From the NCBI RefSeq assembly GCF_006717145.1, contig NZ_VFQF01000001.1, positions 992,001-1,056,000 of the forward strand: 64,000 nt of DNA, read 5' to 3'. The stretch is from Humibacillus xanthopallidus (lineage in GTDB: Bacteria > Actinomycetota > Actinomycetes > Actinomycetales > Dermatophilaceae). How positions within the stretch are numbered: position 1 is the first letter of the stretch; the number at the start of each line of letters is the position of its first letter. The notes beneath the pieces are model-generated. The model did no database searches. It saw nothing but the letters and a program-made list of their open reading frames with translations, and had not been told where the DNA came from. The position numbers were made by a program, and so were the translations under genes. Below, piece after piece: positions 61,609-64,000 of the stretch.

Positions 61609-62790
61609 ATGACCATCACCTCGACCAGCTCGCAGACGCGCTGGATCCGACCCGAGGATGCCCGACTGTCCGACCTGCTCGAGGTGCTCGGCCAGCACAC
61701 CGACCTCGCCGACTACCCGCACGCGACCCGCGTGGAGCAGGAGGTGCTCGTCTACGACTGGGCCACCCTGCGGCATACCGCGGCAGACGAGGTGACCCGG
61801 CGCGACGTGCAGGCGGAGCTGTCACGGGCGCTCGCCGACGGGCCCGGAATCGTCGTGCTGGCAGGCGCTTTCGACGCCGAGCCCCTCGAGCGCACGACGG
61901 CGGCCTTCGAGCGGATGATCGCCGAGCAGCGCGCGAGCGGCACGACGGTCGGCGACCACTTCGCCAAGCCGGGCGCCAACGACCGCATCTGGAACGCCCT
62001 CGAGAAGCTCGCCGTCGCCGACCCCGAGGCGTTCGTCGGCTACTACGCCAACGACGCCGTCGCGCTCGCGGCGCAGGCGTGGCTCGGTCCGGGCTACCAG
62101 GTCACCTCGCAGCTCAACGTCGTCAACCCCGGCGGCGCCGGGCAGACGGTGCACCGCGACTACCACCTCGGCTTCCAGTCCGCCGAGACGTGTGCGGCCT
62201 ACCCGGCCCACGTGCACGCCCTCTCGCAGGTGCTGACGCTGCAGGGCGCGGTGGCCCACGTCGACATGCCGGTGGAGTCGGGTCCGACGCTCTACCTGCC
62301 GCACAGCCAGAAGTTCGCGCACGGCTACGTCGCCTACCAGCAGCCGGAGTTCCAGGAGTACTTCCTCGCCCACCACGTGCAGCTCCCGCTGTCAGCCGGC
62401 GACGCCGTCTTCTTCAACCCCGCGCTCTTCCACGCCGCTGGAACGAACCACACGACCGACGTGCGCCGCATGGCGAACCTCCTGCAGATCAGCTCGGCCT
62501 TCGGCCGCGCCATGGAGACCGTCGACCGCGCCCGTGTCGTCGAGGCCACCTATCCCGCGCTGCTCTCCGCCCGAACGGCCGGTATGCCGCCGCGCGCGGT
62601 CGCGAACGTCGTCGCGGCCACCGCAGAGGGCTACGCCTTCCCGACCAACCTCGACCGCGACCAGCCGATCGACGGGATGTCGCCCCGGACCCAGGCGGAG
62701 CGCGTCGCTGCCGCTCTCGAGGCCGGTATGCCGCCGGGCGAGCTCGCGCAGCTCCTCGCGGCCCGCGAGGCGGACCGCTCCAGCCACTGA
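61609..62790 (+). CDS. Phytanoyl-CoA dioxygenase (PhyH) family Fe(II)/2OG oxygenase
   Basis: This 393-residue protein has the 2-His-1-carboxylate start His-x-Asp in GQTVHRDYHLG, a distal His in NPALFHAAGTNHT and an Arg in RRMANLLQIS for 2-oxoglutarate. An N-terminal helical part (1-100) and a C-terminal Ala-rich extension (about 305-390, with a twice-used AGMPP motif) are added to the core. GAGGAGGG precedes the ATG. The family hydroxylates small molecules. Location beside two LacI regulators of a cyclitol operon suggests a sugar- or cyclitol-related substrate, unproven. Confidence 0.8.
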   Translation: MTITSTSSQTRWIRPEDARLSDLLEVLGQHTDLADYPHATRVEQEVLVYDWATLRHTAADEVTRRDVQAELSRALADGPGIVVLAGAFDAEPLERTTAAFERMIAEQRASGTTVGDHFAKPGANDRIWNALEKLAVADPEAFVGYYANDAVALAAQAWLGPGYQVTSQLNVVNPGGAGQTVHRDYHLGFQSAETCAAYPAHVHALSQVLTLQGAVAHVDMPVESGPTLYLPHSQKFAHGYVAYQQPEFQEYFLAHHVQLPLSAGDAVFFNPALFHAAGTNHTTDVRRMANLLQISSAFGRAMETVDRARVVEATYPALLSARTAGMPPRAVANVVAATAEGYAFPTNLDRDQPIDGMSPRTQAERVAAALEAGMPPGELAQLLAAREADRSSH

Positions 62791-62885
62791 GGGCACCGGG
62801 ACCATCGACTCTGCCGCGTGCGTGGGAGCCATGGTCACGATGGCTTCGGGACACCTGCAGGCCGCGGGTGGTGAGGGAGGCTGTC

Positions 62886-64000
62886 ATGGTCGTGTTCGAG
62901 GATCGGGTCGACGCCGGCACCCGGCTGGCCCGCGAGCTGGAGACCCTCCGCGGCCAGGACGTCGTCGTGCTCGGCCTGCCTCGGGGCGGGGTGCCGGTCG
63001 CGTCCGTCGTGGCCGAGGCACTCGATGCGCCGCTCGACGTCATCGTCGTGCGCAAGCTCGGCGTCCCCTTCCAGCCCGAGCTCGCCATGGGGGCGATCGG
63101 GGAGGGCGGCGTCAGGGTGCTCGACCGCAACCTCGTGATGCGCGCCCGCGTCACCGACGAGGAGATCGAGGACGTCGAGCGGCGAGAGCGGGCGGTGCTC
63201 GACGCTCGTGTCGACCGGCTGCGACGGGGCCGCCCGAGGGTCGACCTGCACGGCCGGGTCGCGGTGGTCGTCGACGACGGCATCGCGACGGGGGCGACCG
63301 CACGGGTCGCGTGCCAGGTCGCCCGACGACTCGGCGCCGCGCGGGTCGTGCTCGCCGTTCCCGTCGCCCCCGCGCACACGGCGGCCCACCTGCCCGAGGC
63401 GGATGACGTCGTCTGCGTGTCGGCGCCCGAGCACTTCAGGGCGGTGGGGGCGCACTACGTCGACTTCTCGCCGACGAGCGACGACGAGGTGGTCGCACTC
63501 CTCGACCGTGCCGGCCATCGCGCCCGCGTGGCGGCGGGACCGCACGGTCACCCGGCGGCCGGAGTGCCCCGCGACATCGACGAGCAGGTCGCCGTCCCGG
63601 CGGGCCGCGCGACGATCGAGGGACACCTGCGCGTGCCGGCCGGGGCCACGGCCGTCGTCGTGTTCGCGCACGGCAGCGGCAGCAGCCGGCACAGCCCGCG
63701 CAACCGCTTCGTCGCCGACGTGCTGCACGATGCCGGCCTCGGCACCCTGCTGCTCGATCTGCTGACCCCGCAGGAGGAGCGCGACCGCGGCAACGTCTTC
63801 GACATCCCGCTGCTGGCGAGCCGCCTCGAGGCGGCGACAGCGTGGCTCGCCTCGAGACCCGACACCGGCTCGTGCCGCATCGGCTGGTTCGGCGCGAGCA
63901 CGGGAGCCGGGGCTGCCCTGTGGGCGGCCGCCGAGCCGCGGTCAGCGGTGGTAGCCGTCGTGTCCCGCGGGGGGCGCCCCGACCTGGCCGGCGCCCGCCT
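62886..64000 (+). CDS. Phosphoribosyltransferase / dienelactone-hydrolase fusion, 5' part
   Basis: 371 codons are seen and the frame is still open at the right edge. Residues about 1-205 form a PRTase domain (VVVLGLPRGGVPVA, KLGVPFQPELAMGAIGEGG, PRPP loop VAVVVDDGIATGATA). Residues from about 225 form an alpha/beta hydrolase of the dienelactone-hydrolase type (VVVFAHGSGSSRHS oxyanion region, nucleophile Ser in GASTGAGAAL). Such fusions are known in many bacteria but the function is not established. The ATG at 62886 lies 95 bases after the PhyH stop. Confidence 0.85.
   Translation, partial: MVVFEDRVDAGTRLARELETLRGQDVVVLGLPRGGVPVASVVAEALDAPLDVIVVRKLGVPFQPELAMGAIGEGGVRVLDRNLVMRARVTDEEIEDVERRERAVLDARVDRLRRGRPRVDLHGRVAVVVDDGIATGATARVACQVARRLGAARVVLAVPVAPAHTAAHLPEADDVVCVSAPEHFRAVGAHYVDFSPTSDDEVVALLDRAGHRARVAAGPHGHPAAGVPRDIDEQVAVPAGRATIEGHLRVPAGATAVVVFAHGSGSSRHSPRNRFVADVLHDAGLGTLLLDLLTPQEERDRGNVFDIPLLASRLEAATAWLASRPDTGSCRIGWFGASTGAGAALWAAAEPRSAVVAVVSRGGRPDLAGAR

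Overview
The window is a piece of a high-GC (roughly 70% G+C by eye) actinobacterial chromosome. GTG and TTG starts, stop/start overlaps such as ATGA and GTGA, a lipoprotein-type ABC binding protein, DUF6325, FUSC and SulP genes, and plant-matter catabolism together suggest a soil or plant-associated member of the Intrasporangiaceae/Dermatophilaceae type. That placement is inference. I found no rRNA, tRNA, CRISPR array, transposase or phage gene.

1-24,371: a catabolic island. The left part holds a fumarylacetoacetase-like hydrolase, an ABM monooxygenase, a CUT2 sugar ABC importer, an FAD monooxygenase, a berberine-bridge-type FAD oxidase, two head-to-head LysR regulators, two GH78 alpha-L-rhamnosidases, an MFS exporter, a metallo-beta-lactamase-fold hydrolase and a cupin. 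The right part is one minus-strand operon coding the whole protocatechuate 4,5-cleavage (meta) pathway from 4-hydroxybenzoate to pyruvate and oxaloacetate: pobA, ligU, ligJ, ligK, ligI, a fused ligAB and ligC. An IclR regulator lies upstream of it and a rhamnosidase lies at its tail. The simplest reading is uptake and deglycosylation of rhamnosylated plant phenolics, probably flavonoid glycosides, with the aromatic part drained through protocatechuate.

24,589-28,816: a small ECF sigma-factor locus. It has one sigma factor, two paralogous single-pass anti-sigma-like proteins and a secreted protein. Three of these units are preceded by the same bipartite promoter-like element, GCAACC-N19-CGT(C/G).

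28,881-43,768: transport, envelope and stress genes. They are a FUSC protein, a K+ channel, a SulP permease, a CPA1 antiporter, a cytosolic sulfatase with a radical-SAM maturase carrying a SEC-C tail, a BrkB/YihY protein, a three-part flippase with a kinase-like middle, DUF6325, a GAF-LuxR regulator and a DUF4386 protein. A palindrome, TCATCC-N3/5-GGATGA, recurs in three intergenic regions here and points to an undescribed local regulon.

43,857-47,912: a NarL-type two-component system divergent from a MacB/FtsX-type ABC transporter.

47,898-62,790: a ten-gene minus-strand cyclitol operon built round IolD. It contains several Gfo/Idh/MocA dehydrogenases, two xylose-isomerase-like TIM barrels, an SDR, a hydroxyacid dehydrogenase, an HpaI aldolase and an ALDH, but no IolB, IolC or IolJ. 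Two paralogous LacI regulators and a PhyH-type dioxygenase lie upstream. The right edge cuts a phosphoribosyltransferase/dienelactone-hydrolase fusion.
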